A program made the translations under genes and the position numbers. From contig VZQC01001040.1 in the NCBI GenBank assembly GCA_009823505.1, positions 1,133,516 through 1,197,515 on the forward strand: a stretch of DNA of 64,000 bases, in the 5' to 3' direction. The first letter of the stretch is position 1. The number at the start of each line of letters is the position of its first letter. The notes beneath the pieces are model-generated. The model did not search any database and was not told the DNA's origin. It saw nothing but the letters and a program-made list of their open reading frames with translations. This document shows, piece after piece, positions 10,951-22,800 of this stretch. This DNA is from Rhizomys pruinosus (lineage: Eukaryota; Chordata; Mammalia; Rodentia; Spalacidae).

Positions 10951-11689
10951 TCTTATTCATTCAGGTTCTACAAGTAACCAGTGGATGATTTTATTGACAT
11001 ACCCATATGAAGTCGTGCACTGAAGATGATTTGTTCTTAAATATTAGAATTCTTAAATAACTAAATCAGCCAGCAATGCAGCAGCCATTTTCACTCAGAA
11101 AACTCTATTCTAAAGTGTTTGTTTACTGATCAAATCCTCACATAATTTTCAGTGTATCCTCAGCATTAAATGATTCATGACTATATAAAACACATATATG
11201 CCTTTATTTTAAATAACTGTTCCATATATATATATATAGTAATAATATATATATATATATATATATGATTATATTTAATCGGGCCCAGACTAGGAACAAT
11301 GTATTGAAACGTCTTGGTTGTAAAGTTCTCAAAGTCTATACCCATTGAACATTCAGTCCTGAGAAATGTTAACTCAATTTGTTGAGATCCCATTCCTGAC
11401 AAGAAGCAGTTTAAAGAAGGATGGGCATATTTTGGTTTACATTTCTAGGGATGCAGTCCAGTGCTGATGAATACACAGCAGTGAGAGCAGAAGCTGGCAA
11501 GAAACACTGAGTCTGCCATCAAGAAACAGAACAAAGAGAAAGTAATAAAAACTCACGGTCCCATCCCAATGATTCCCTTTCTCCAGTGAAGTTCTGTCCA
11601 CTAAAGTTCCTCTATATCCCCAAAACACCAATGCTTGTTATAGTTTCTCTTCAGTTTCTGGGACAATAGGCTCTGACCCATTCCAACTT
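10951..11689. other. Unique sequence with a short (TA)n at 11222-11266
   Basis: The interrupted TA dinucleotide run is the only feature seen. The short frames beside it read isoleucine/tyrosine repeats from the microsatellite and are not genes. Confidence 0.5.
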
Positions 11690-12005
11690 CATCACTTAGG
11701 CGCTAGGCCAAGGTATGAACTCAGGGCAGGAACCTGGGAGGCAGGAAATGAAGCACAGGCCATGGAGAAATGCTGCATCTCACTGGCTTGCTCCCCTGGC
11801 TCATGCTCAGCCTGCTTTCTTATATAATGCATGACAACCTGCCCAGGAAAGGCACAACCCACAGTAGGATGGAGCCCTCCCACATCACTCAACAATGAAG
11901 ACAATACTCAATAGACAGGCCCCAGTCCAGTCCAATGGAGGCAATTCTCCAATTGAGGGTTCCTCAACCCAGGTGTGTCAAGTTGACACTATAGCTATCC
12001 AGCAC
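11690..12005 (-). mobile_element. Rodent ERV LTR, antisense
   Basis: Blocks GGCAGGAACCTGGGAGGCAG, ACTGGCTTGCTCCCC, GCCTGCTTTCTTATA, CAATTGAGGGTTCC and GTGTCAAGTTGACAC occur in the same order as in the copy at 37.9-38.28 kb. They match an abundant rodent LTR type whose family name I do not assign. Confidence 0.6.
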
Positions 12006-12099
12006 TGTACCAAGTATTTAAACACTGTAGGGTATGGGGATATTTCAAATTCAAGCCTGAACAAATACCAAATGGGAAAAGATAGACTTTGTTTTGGAT

Positions 12100-12278
12100 T
12101 TTTTTTGGTGGGAGGGATTATTTGTTGGTTGTTTTTGTTATAAGATCTCCCTGTGGCCCCAAATGGCCTTGAAATTGCTATTTGGACCAGGCTGGCTTGT
12201 AACTCATGGAGATCCACCTGTCTCTATAATCCAAGTTCTGGGATTAAAGGTGTGTAATACCACTGCCACCAGGCTTTT
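12100..12278 (-). mobile_element. B1 SINE, diverged
   Basis: Reverse complement: AGATCTCCCTGTGGCCCC, GGACCAGGCTGGCTTGTAAC, GTTCTGGGATTAAAGGTGTG, ending CACCAGGC. Confidence 0.75.
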
Positions 12279-12799
12279 GTGTTTGGTTTTTGTATTGTTT
12301 CATTCATATATTTTTAAAGAAAAGATAGAGTTTGCATGTCTAATATACATTTATCTGAGCATCACCCTGTGGCCAATAAGGACACAGTAGAAAAAACAGT
12401 GAATTGAGAAGCAGCGATGTTCATATATGTTATCGTGATCTGTGAACCATCAGGCAATATCCCAGGATCTCAATTTTCTCATCAATTAATTGTGAATGGT
12501 TTTTGAAAATTAATTTACAGGGTGTGTTACAATGAAATGAGATAATAATTACTTGTGTGAATTTTAACATATTCAAGTAGAAGCCACAAAGCAGCATAGA
12601 CTGAAGATAAGCACACCTGGGAAAGGTCAGAGCTGAGAGAATTCATCATTCAAATATAAAAAACAGAAATTATGAGCAAATTAATAAAAGTATTTCTCAA
12701 AACTTAAAGATGGTTAGAATTGCTTTGAGAATAAGGTAAATATAGGGAGCAATATGTATTCTAGATATTTTAATACTTATTTGATTGTATGAATTTTCA
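12279..12799. other. Nothing recognised
   Basis: AT-rich sequence between the B1 and the microsatellite. Confidence 0.4.
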
Positions 12800-13320
12800 T
12801 AATGCTACCAGAATGGATAGATGGATGGATATGTGAATGGATGTACACATAGATAGATAGGTAATAGATGATAAATAGCTGATAGACTGACAGATATATG
12901 ATAGATAGAAGATAGATAGGTAGGTAGATAGATGATAGATAAATAGATGAGAGAAAATAATAGATGATAGACTGACAGAGAAATTGATAGACAGATAGAT
13001 AGAAAGATGATAGATGATAGATGATAGATATAGACCAGTAGACAGATAGATGATTGATAGATAGACATATAGATAGATGATAGATAGACATATAGATAGA
13101 TGACAGATATAGAGATAGCTAGAAGGATAAATACATAGATGATAGGTGATTGATAGGTAATAGATGATAACTAGATTATACACCTATAGACAGATGATAG
13201 GTGGATAGATAGATTATAGGTGGGTAGATACATAGATAGATTATAGATAGATGATAAATGATAGAAAGATAGGACAAATAGAGAATGATGATAGACTAAT
13301 AGGTAAGTAAATAGCTGATA
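12800..13320 (+). repeat. (GATA)n microsatellite, long and degenerate
   Basis: About 500 bp of GATA/GATG/GACA units with many interruptions. Three overlapping minus frames of 87-128 residues read serine/isoleucine/tyrosine repeats in all phases. This is what a tetranucleotide repeat does, so they are not genes. Confidence 0.95.
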
Positions 13321-15059
13321 GAATTACTATTGGTCTGAAAGTTTAAATGATTGATGTGAAACATGATTAGAAATTGAAGAATGAACATGTTCTCAAAATT
13401 ATCTTTAGTGTCTTCCAGTAAATTATAGAACAAGTCAAATCAGAATTACAAGAGAATGCATTTCAATGTTTGATCTCAAATTTGATACATTCTTATAATC
13501 CCCAAGGCTGGGAAGTCCTATGGATTTCGTTTGAAATGATCTCCAGGTGTTGATAGGATAGATACAATCACCTTTCCCTAATTAGGTTGCTCACCCAAAA
13601 GAGCAGCAGTAAAACAAGTGGCTACAGAGAGTCGCAGAATATTCCTTATTGATGCTTCTTTGCACTTTGCATAATTTGTGTGCTAAGTATAGCATTCATG
13701 TTGGGTTTGCTTGAACTTTAGTATGCTCTTGAAAAATTCAGGATGACACACACAATAGAGTTTGATTCACCTATTATCTGCCCACATTAACATTCTGTTA
13801 AGAAAGAAGAGAAATTGGCCTGATCCAGATCCCCAGTGTCAGCTTCCTGTGGGAAATCATGGAAAATAAGTTGATGTGTATCTTTTGAAGAGCCCTTTAT
13901 TTCAAGATTTTGTAAATTCAGCGATAAGATTTATTAAAGGCTGAACTTGTTCCGTGGAATGAGAACTCTCCACCTGCCAGTATTTCTAAGCTTACGCACA
14001 GGGAATGTTATTGTTTCCAAGCTAGGGCAAGAATAGGAGAGGGAGTGATGTCATAATTACATAAAATGCAATCTGGTTAACTTAAAAAAATTCCTTTTAT
14101 CCTGAAGAAATGTGGTACTGCATTGTTTTATAGGTCTGCAATCTGTGAAGTTCACATACTACTGTGGCTTCTCAATGCAATTGGTCCAATCTCCACTGCA
14201 GAGCAAGTGATGGGCAGCTAAACCCTCAACCTTAGATCTTCCTTCTCATATGAAACTTATGTCTTCTCTGGCCACCTAAACAAGCTTAGGGAAAAAGCAA
14301 GCCATACTTAAGACCCAGTGCAAGAAGCATCTTCTCGAATACATTTGTTTTCCAACATAAGGTGGCTTGCATTAATTTTTCAACTTTATGATATTGTGAA
14401 AGCAATACTCATTCAATGAAAGCCACACTTGGAATTCTGGACTTGATCCTTTCCTTTGTTGAATATTTGCTCTCTGATTCTCTTTCTCTGCAGACCATGG
14501 AGTAATATTTACTTGAGAGCTTTTCATGAAACCATGTGATCTCAAGAATAAAAGACAGACATATCCTGAATGGACTGTGTGTGCTGACATGGCATGTATG
14601 CAATTTTTAACTATAGCATCTTCAACTTATGATGAACTATTTAGATATAAGTTCCCCATCCTACTGAGTTTAGGGAATTCCCATCCTATAGGAATTAGAA
14701 TCTGCTCTGTCTTCTGATATTGATATTGCGTTCCATTAATTTAATTCTTTTTTCTATTAAAATAATTTTCAAATTTCATCATTTCAAAGTCTTAGTCTTA
14801 TGCTACTATTTTTAGAGTTGCATTAAGTATTATATCATAATTTTACCTTAATAACATATTTAGTCATGGATGAAACTAACATTGATCTTAAGAATTAAAA
14901 ACCGCCCAACATCATAATCTGGGATATACTGGTGGTTTGATATAAGATCTGGTAACAATTACAATAACATGGAAATCAATAAATTCTGTAAGTCAGGCCT
15001 GTCTTAATGAGTTGGGCATTTCCTCCAGCACACATGTGGAGGGGTTATGCTTTCCCATG
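13321..15059. other. Mostly unique sequence
   Basis: About 1.7 kb without a repeat I can name, and frames under 75 residues. This is one of the few low-repeat stretches of the window. Confidence 0.4.
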
Positions 15060-15180
15060 TATTCTGCAATAGCTACAGAAGAGGGAAGGAAGTGCTTAAT
15101 TGCAGTTCTGTTATACAGAATCAGGATTTTAAAATGTGTGAAATATGCTCAATAAAAATTAACTTAAAAAAAGAAGAAGA
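15060..15180 (+). mobile_element. Possible L1 3' tip
   Basis: Ends GTGTGAAATATGCTCAATAA followed by an A-rich tail, resembling the end of the L1 3'UTRs here. Too short and diverged to be sure. Confidence 0.35.
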
Positions 15181-15261
15181 AATCATATTCTGATGATGTT
15201 AAAAAAATAAAAGTAAAAAAAGTACTTTTTAGAATGTGAAAAAAAATGTCCCTAAGACTGT

Positions 15262-15345
15262 GGGCAAACAGAATCATGAAAACATGTCAGAAAACAGGTC
15301 AGAAAACCATGTCTGACTTCTTAAAATGGGCAAACAGAGTCATGA
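15262..15345 (+). repeat. Short direct repeat, 66-bp spacing
   Basis: GGGCAAACAGARTCATGA occurs at 15262-15279 and 15328-15345 with one difference. GTCAGAAAAC is repeated between them. Confidence 0.7.
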
Positions 15346-15735
15346 GAGATCTATAAACAAAGGCAAGGACCAGGAGGCAGTTTACCAGTAATTCTTATAT
15401 TGCTCTGCCCTGGTCAAGTAAACAGGTTTCACATTACATTTAAAGTATTTGTTTCTTAGAAAGCAGTCAATAAGCAGGGGCAGTCCACATATTCAATTTG
15501 ACAACCATTTGCTTTCCTCCATCTGACTCTATCATCCTTTTTAATATGCAATATATGAGTTGTGGTTGCTTTCTTATATACAGGGTTGAAAGCATGGCTA
15601 TTTATTTAAAAATTCCAGCTACAAGAATATCTTGTAGCCAATATTGTTTCAATCTAATTAATATATCAGCAGCTTATTTTATTTCTATTTCAGGAGGTTA
15701 AATAGTATTTTAATATAACATTTTTGAATTTCAAA

Positions 15736-15751
15736 AAAGTAGTATTATTTG
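15736..15751 (+). repeat. Left TSD of outer L1
   Basis: AAAGTAGTATTATTTG here pairs with AAAGTACTATTATTTG at 27344-27359, one mismatch in 16. It brackets the whole nested L1 block. Confidence 0.88.
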
Positions 15752-15981
15752 CATGTGCTCAACTTAAACCAACCTACTGACCCAGTCATACCACTCCTAA
15801 GTATATTACCACAAGACTCAACCTGTGCCAGAGAAACATGCAAAACCATGGTTATTGTGGCTCTCTTTATAATAGTGAAGAACTGGAAGCAATCCAAGTG
15901 TTCCTTAACCAGTGAGTGGATAAAGAAAATGTGGTATATCTGCACAATGGAGTTCTATGCAGCAGTAAATAAAGATGACAT
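15752..15981 (+). pseudogene. Outer L1, ORF2 C-terminal piece (5'-truncated)
   Basis: The frame from 15749 reads the conserved end of L1 ORF2, with a PVIPLLSILPQDSTC-like stretch, then a C-rich segment and MEFYAAVNKDDM. The insertion begins here, so only the last part of ORF2 was copied. The reading breaks off at GATGACAT and resumes at 26680 (GACATCATGAAC), where a second L1 was inserted. Confidence 0.88.
15971..15981 (+). repeat. Left TSD of inner plus-strand L1
   Basis: AAAGATGACAT pairs with AAAGGTGACAT at 26675-26685, one mismatch. It falls exactly where the outer ORF2 is interrupted and resumes. Confidence 0.85.
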
Positions 15982-16476
15982 GGAGTGCATAGAGCTTAGA
16001 TTGGGGATTTCCCAGGACCACCTGAAGCACAGGTAGGAGCTGGGCACTTCAGCAAGGTGGACTGTTAGATAATTCTATCTATGGGCTGTTGGATAATTGT
16101 CTCATTTGTTTGATTAAATCATTGTCTTGTGTGGTGGTGGGGTCAGGGTCCTCCTGCTAGCTAGTATAAAAGGTGGGTCTGTTGCCACTGTGAGGCTTGA
16201 GTGCACAGAGCTTCGATTGGGGCTTTCCCAGGACCACCTGAAGCACAGAGTACAGGCATATCTCCCCCCAAACTTCCACCAACTGGAATTGCTGAGGGCA
16301 TGTCCAAGTGGATTCTTTTGAGAACCTTCAGAACAGAAAGGGAAGAGTGAGTTAGACTTCCAATAGAAAGCCTAAAACTTAGACAAGTCAACACTCCATA
16401 AACAAGGAGAAAAACAAGTCAAACAAACAAACAAAAAGGCATCTGAAGGAGGCAAGCAAAGCAAGCCTTCAACACA
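15982..16476 (+). promoter_or_regulatory. L1 5'UTR with two promoter monomer starts and a TATA box
   Basis: A block beginning GAGTGCATAGAGCTTAGATT at the element's 5' end recurs at 16199 as GAGTGCACAGAGCTTCGATT and stays similar through CCCAGGACCACCTGAAGCAC, a period of 216 bp. TATAAAAG lies at 16165-16172, about 33 bp upstream of the point in the second unit that corresponds to the first base of the insertion. Tandem 5' monomers acting as promoters are known in mouse L1. Here the first unit would be the tail of a transcript started from an upstream TATA. Inferred function; not testable by eye. Confidence 0.72.
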
Positions 16477-17688
16477 GTGAAGAAGCATTTGGGATTCACA
16501 ATGGAATACAGGCAAAGAGAAATCAACATGCCAGGGACACCACAAAGGGACAACATGGGAAAGGTACATGATAATTCCACACCAAGCTCTACCAACCCTG
16601 TGGGAGATTCATACAGTGGTATCTACCTGGGGATGGCCCAGGACACAGATCTTAGAGGAACAGTTTCAGACATATTCAAAGAAATCAAAGAGTATAAAGA
16701 AAAAGTCAGAGAACTAAGGAGAGAGAATGAAAAACTCAAGAAGGACCTAGAGAGAGAGAATGACAAAAGCCAGAAAGAACTAGAGGGAGAAAATGACAAA
16801 CTCTGGAAGGAAGTGGAAACACTGAAAAGATCCCATGTTGAAAAAGATAAGGAAACCAAATATCGAAGCAAAGAGCTACAGGAAGAGATTGAGAAGCTCC
16901 AAAAGGAAGTGCAAATACTAAAGAAATCACAAGATGAAATGAAAAGGGAAATTGAAAACTCATCCAATCAAGAGGAAAGGAATGTAAAAAGCCTCAGAAG
17001 TAGAATGGAGGAAGAAGAACAAAGAATAGCAGACCTGGAAGATAACAAAGAGCAACTAAAAAGCTCAAATAAAGATTATGAATAATTTAAAAATACACAA
17101 AAGTGGAACAACCAGGAATTCTGGAACACTATGAAAAGAAGAAACTTCTGCATCTTAGGGATAGAGGAAGGAGAAGAATTCCAAGAGAATGGTATTGATC
17201 AGATCTTCAACAGTATAATAGACAAAAATTTCCCCAGTCTAAAAAATGACAAACCAATACAAATACAAGAAACACATAGAACTTCAATCAGACAAGATCA
17301 GAAAAGAAACTCCCCACACCATATCATAGTAAAAATGCTAGATGCCCCAAACAAAGACAAAATTCTGAAAACCACAAGAGAAAAACAACAAGTTACATAT
17401 AAGGGAAAACCCATCAGAATTACAACTGACTTCTCAGTGCAAACTATGAAAGCAAAAAGAATGTGAAGCAAAGCATTCCCAGTATTAAAGGACTATAGAT
17501 ACCAACCCAGGTTACTTTACCTAGCAAAAATATCAAATAAAGTTGAAGGAGAGACAAATATCTTCCATGACATAAACAAGATGATAGAATACAATTCCAG
17601 AAAACCAACCCTTCAGAGAATACTTGAAGCAATTCAAAGGACAGGAGATAGGATCAACTATCCCCAGGCACCTAGAAAGAGAAATTAA
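16477..17688 (+). pseudogene. L1 ORF1 (RNA-binding chaperone), two in-frame stops
   Basis: L1 ORF1 proteins coat L1 RNA as trimers and act as nucleic-acid chaperones in the cytoplasmic RNP. One frame runs from 16477 to the stop at 17686-17688, about 403 codons, close to the usual L1 length. The first 202 codons hold a short N-terminal region, then a long charged coiled coil (about residues 60-200, with heptads such as RRENEKLKKDLEREN). A TAA at 17083 interrupts it before the RRM-like part, which resumes with RRNFCILGIEEGEEFQ. A TGA at 17464 interrupts the C-terminal domain, which ends LQRILEAIQRTGD...PRKRN. The methionine at 16498 (MEYRQRE) is an alternative start. With two stops it cannot make a full protein. 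Confidence 0.88.
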
Positions 17689-17759
17689 TAAAAGCATAAC
17701 TGTAGAAGTAGAAACCTAGACCAAAAAGGCAAATAGATAATAAGGTGAAAGGAAGAAAC

Positions 17760-18537
17760 ACACATCTATCAGTTATAATCTTAAATATTAATGGACTAAA
17801 CTCCCCAATCCAAAAACATAGACTGAAAGATTGCATTAGGAAACAGAACCCATCTATATGCTGTCTACAAGAAACACATCTCACCCTCAAGGATAGGCAC
17901 CGTGTTAAAGTGAAAGATTAGAAAAAAATATTCCAAGCAAATTGTACCATAAAGAAAGCGGGTGTTGCTATTTTCATATTAGAAAAAAATAGACTTCAAA
18001 GTAAAAGAAATCAGGGGAGACAAAGAAGGCCATTACATCTTTACCAAAGGAACAATTGACCATGAAGATTTCACCATCATGAACATATATGCACCAAATT
18101 TTGGCACACCAAACTTTATAAAGACAATTTTCCAGGACCTCAAGGCACAGATTAACCAAAAAACACTAATAGTAGGAAACTTCAATACCCCACTGAGCCC
18201 TTTGGACAGGTCAACCAGACAAAGAATAAATAGAGTGACATCTGAACTGAATGATATGATACATCAAATGGACCTCACAGTCATCTACTGAATATTCCAC
18301 CCTAATACCAGAGAATACACTTTCTACTCAGCACCCCACAGAACATTCTCCAAAATCGACCATATATTGGGACACAGAAGAAAACCTTCACAAATACAAA
18401 AAAAATGAAATAATTTCATGCATTCTATCACATGACAGTGCAAAAAAGATAAATATCAACACCAGGATAAGCCCTGTTGTCTACAAGAACACATGGAGAC
18501 TAAACAACACTCTCCTGAATAATGAATGGGTCAAAAA

Positions 18538-18613
<76 letters not shown>

Positions 18614-19612
18614 AAAGCATTCCTGGAACTGAATGACAATGATAATACAACACAACAAAACTTATGGGATACTTTAAAATCAGTCCTAAGAGGGAAATTT
18701 ATAGCCCTGGGTGCCTACATTAGAAAAACAGAAAGAACACAAGTGAACAATCTAACACTGCTGCTAAAAGCACTTGAGAGACAACAATAGATGAAACCTA
18801 AACACAACAGACAGGAAGAAATTGCAAAAATCAGAGCAGAAATAAATGAAATAGAAACAAAGAAAACTATACAGAACATCAATGAATCCAAAAGTTGGAT
18901 CTTTGAGAGAATAAACAAGATAGACAGACCTCTAGCCCAGTTAACCAAAAGAAAGAAAGAGCAACTCCAAATCAATAGAATTTGTGATGAAAGGGGAAAT
19001 ATCACAACACACAATGAAAAGATTTAGACAATTATATAGGAATACTTCAAAAACCTATACTCTACTAAGTTTGAAAATGTAGGAGAAATGGATGAATATC
19101 TGAAATCCTGGGAATCACCAAAACTCAACCAGAAAGAGAACAACAGCTTAAACAGACCCATAATATACGAAGAATATAATAAGAAACCTCCCAACTAAAA
19201 AAAGCCCAAGCCCAGATGGTTTCATGGCAGAATTCTATAAAATATTTCAAAAAGACTTACAACCAGTCTTACTCAAATGATTCAGAAGGATACAAACAGA
19301 GGGAATTCTTCCAAATTCCGTCTATGAAGCCAGCATCACTCTAATACCTAAACCAGGCAAAGAAACAACCAAAAAGGAGAACTATAGACCCATCTCATTA
19401 ATGAACACAGATGCAAAAATTCTCAACAAAATACTTGCAAACCACATACAGACCCACATCAAGAAGATCATCCATCATGACCAAGTTGGATTCATACCAG
19501 AGATGCAGGGATGGTTCAACATATGAAAATCAATAAATATCATCAAACATATAAATGGACTGAAATACAGAAAACAGAGGATCATTTCAATTGAGGCAGA
19601 AAAAGCCTTTGA
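17760..19612 (+). pseudogene. L1 ORF2, endonuclease and start of RT, truncated
   Basis: ORF2 encodes the endonuclease and reverse transcriptase for target-primed reverse transcription. Readable pieces in order: ILNINGLNSPIQKHR (endonuclease start), LQETHL, a stretch around NIYAPNFGTPNFIKT, GNFNTPLSPLDRST, then a linker with [19 protein letters not shown], and RT blocks [19 protein letters not shown] and [16 protein letters not shown]. It stops at EAEKAFD, before the FADD active-site region. Several stops and frameshifts occur, and an AAAG microsatellite lies inside. The C-terminal part resumes only at 25115, so the RT core is missing. Confidence 0.87.
18534..18615 (+). repeat. (AAAG)n microsatellite inside L1 ORF2
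   Basis: About 20 AAAG units grew within the lysine-rich part of ORF2. The antisense L1 copy keeps the unexpanded version near 22590-22605. Confidence 0.95.
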
Positions 19613-19665
19613 CACACACACACACACACACACACATACACACACGTGTGTGTGTGTCAAAGGCT
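19604..19665 (+). repeat. (CA)n/(TG)n inverted repeat at an L1-L1 junction
   Basis: AGCCTTTGACACACACAC at 19604-19621 is an exact reverse complement of 19648-19665. The CA and TG arms meet at CACAC|GTGTG. Left of it the plus-strand ORF2 ends; right of it the minus-strand L1 3'UTR begins. Confidence 0.9.
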
Positions 19666-19862
19666 CACCCCCTCAACCCCCTCACCCCACCAGATTCACC
19701 CTTTCAGACAGTTCTTTGATGCAGTCCCCTCTGTTGTTGGTGTTGTTCTTTCCAATATGCATCATTACCAACAAGAAATGTTTACAGCTACGTTATTTGC
19801 ACTAGCATCCACAGACAAGGGATCCAATTAGTCGTTTGTTTTTCTGGGACGGTGTTAGTTCA
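19666..19862 (-). mobile_element. Minus-strand L1, 3'UTR
   Basis: On the minus strand it reads CAGAAAAACAAACGA, GTCTGTGGATGCTAG, then TATTGGAAAGAACAACACC, CAAAGAACTGTCTGAAA and a G-rich tract, the same order as the 3'UTR at 27.1-27.3 kb. It stops after the G-rich tract without the final AATAAA-like tip. Confidence 0.8.
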
Positions 19863-22800
19863 CTTAACATAATATCTTCCAGTTTTATCCAATCACCAGC
19901 AAAGTTCATGATCTTGTCTTGTTTTACCACTCATAGAACTTCATTGTATAGATGTACCACATTTTCTCTATCCACTTGTCAGCTGACAGGCATTTTGGTT
20001 GGTTCCAGTTTTTTTGCTATTTTGAACAGAGCCTCAATAAACATAGCTGTGCATGTATCTCTGTGGTAAGAAGAGACTTGTGGGTATATATCCAGGAGTG
20101 GTATGAATGTGTCAGGTGGTAAGCTCATTTTGAGTCTTCCAAGGGTTCTCCACACTGCCTTCCATAGTGGCTGTACAAGTTTATATTCCCACCAGCAATG
20201 GATGAGTGTTCCCTTTTCCCCACAACCTCTGCAGCACTTGGTATCATTTGTTTCTTGATCCTAGCCAGTGTTATCAGAGTGAGATGATATCTTAACGTGG
20301 TTTTAATTTGCATTTCCTTAATTATTAGTGATGTTAAACACTTTTTAAGATGTTTCTCAGCCATCTCTAATTCCTCACTTGTGAAGTGTCTGTTCAGCTC
20401 TTTGCTCCATCTATTGAATGATTCATTTGTTTTCTTTCTTCTTTGTTTTTTGAATAGTTTATATATTCTGAAAATCAATGCTTTGTCAGATATTTCTGTG
20501 GTGAAGGTTTCCTCCCACACTGGGAGATTTCACGTCCTTGATTGTTTCTTTTGATGTACAGAAGCTTTCGTGTTTAATGAGGTCTCATTTGTCCATTGTT
20601 GACCTTAATTCTTGCGCAGCTGCTGTCTGATTTAGGAAGTCTTTTCCTATGCCTATGTCTTGTAGGCTGATGCCAAGTTTTTCTTCTATCACCTTTAGAG
20701 TTTGGGGTTTCACGTTGAGGTCTTTGATCCATCTGGAGTTGACTTTTGTACAGGGAGAGAGATAGGGGTTTAATTTCATTCTTCTATAAGTGGTGATCCA
20801 GTTTTGCCAACACCACTTGCTGAAGATGCTATCTTTCCTCCATTGTGTCTTCTTGGCCCCCTTGTCAAATATGAAGTAGCTGAAATTTTATGTGCTCAAG
20901 TTTGGAGCTTCAGTTTTGTTCCATTGGTCAACATGTCTGGTTTTTTGTGCCAGTACCAAGCTGTTTATATTACTGTAGCCCTGTACTATAGATTGAAGTC
21001 TGGTATGGAGATCCCCCCCTGTATTGGTCTTTTCACTCGGGATTGCTTTGTCTATTTGGGGTCTTTTATTTTCCCAATGAAATTAAGGACATTTTCTCCA
21101 AGCCTGTGAAGAAACTCTTGGGGATTTTAATTGAGAGTCCATTAAATCTCTACAACAGTTTGGGTAGAATGGACAATTTTACTATGTTAATTTTCTCAAT
21201 CCCTGAGCATGGGAGGTTTTTCCATCTTCTGATGTCTTCTTCAATTTCCTTCTTCAGGGGTTTAAAATTTTTTGTTGTAAAGATCTTCAGTATCTTTGGT
21301 TAGGTTTGTTCCTAGGTATTTTATTGTTTTTGAGGCTATTGTGAGTGGGAAGGTCTCCTTGTATTCCTTCTTCAGTTGCTTGTTGGTGTAAAGAAAGGTT
21401 ACTGATTTTTCTAGGTTAATTTTGTATCCTGCCACTTTACTGAAACTCTTAATCATTTCTAGGAGTTTTTAGCATCCCTTAAGTAAACAATCATATCATC
21501 AGCAAAAAGGGATAGTTTTACTTTTTCTTTTCCAATTAGAATTCCTTTAATTTCTTTTCTTGCTTTATTGCCCTAGCAAATGTTTCAAGCAATATATTGA
21601 AAAGGAGTGGTGACAGGGGGCAGCCTTGCTGAGTTCCTACCTTCAAAGAGAATGCTTCTGTCGTTTCCCCATTTAGGATGATACTGGGTGTGGGTTTCCT
21701 GTATATGGCTTTGATTACATTGAGCAATGATCGCTCCAGTTCAATTCCCTCTAGGACTTTAAGCATGAAGGAATGCTGGATTTTGTAAAAAGCTTTTTCC
21801 TTGTCAATTGAGATGTATTTTGTCTTTCAGTCCATTTATATGCTTGATGTTATTTATTGATTTTTGTATGTTGAACCATCCCTGCATTTCTGGTATGAAT
21901 CCAACTTGGTCATGATGCATGATCTTCTTGAATTCTGCTGTGAATCCATCTGGGTTTGGGCTTTTTTTTAGTTGGGAGTTTTTTTTTATTACATTTCAAT
22001 TTCTTCATATATTATGGGTCTGTTTAAGCTATTGTTTTCTTCTTGGTTGCACTTTGGTGATTCCAAGGATTTCAGATATGCATCCATTTCTTCTAGGTTT
22101 TCAAACTTAGTAAAGTATAGGTTTTTGAAGCATTCCCATCTGATTGTATCTTTTCATTGTCTGTTGTGATATTTCCCCTTTCATTACAGATTCTATTGAT
22201 ATGAAGTTGTTCATTCTTTCTTTTAGTTAACTGGGCTAGAGTTCTGTCTATCTTGTTTATTCTCCCAAAGAATCAATATTTGGATTCATTGTTTTTCTGT
22301 ATAATTTTCTTTGTTTCTATTTCAGTGATTTCTGCTCTAATTTTGGTTATTTCTTCCTATCTGTTGCATTTAGGGTTCATTTGTTGTTGTCTCTCAAGTG
22401 TTTTTAGCTACAGTGTTAGATCGTTCACTTGTGCTCTTTCTGATTTTGTTGTTGTTGTTGTTGTTTGTTTGTTTTTGATGTAGGAACTCAGGGCTATAAA
22501 CTTCCCTCTTAGGACTGCTTTTAAAGTGTCCCATAGGTTTTGTTGTGTTGTATTATCATTGTCATTCAGTTCCAGGAATGTTTTTCTTTCTTTTTTTTTT
22601 ATTTCTTCCTTGACCCGTTCATTATTCAGAAGAGTGTTGTTTAGTCTCCCTGTGTCCTTGTAGGTTGTAGGGCTTATCCTGGTGTTGATATTGAGCTTTG
22701 TTGCACTGTGGTCTGATAGAATGCATGAGATTATTTCAACATTTTTTGTATTTGTGGAGGTTTCTTCTGTGTCCCAGTATGTGGTCTATTTTGGAGAATG

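Noticed and set aside
12777..13183. Three overlapping minus frames of 87-128 residues
   Set aside because: They read serine/isoleucine/tyrosine repeats in all phases of a GATA microsatellite, so they are compositional artefacts.
12800..13320. CRISPR-like array or satellite
   Set aside because: Repeats are 4-bp units without spacers; this is a microsatellite.
16623..16967. Minus frames rich in Ser/Phe opposite ORF1
   Set aside because: Shadow of the charged coiled coil on the other strand.
16477..17085. 202-residue coiled-coil protein as a host gene
   Set aside because: It is the N-terminal half of L1 ORF1, followed in frame by the rest of ORF1 after a stop and flanked by the L1 5'UTR and ORF2.
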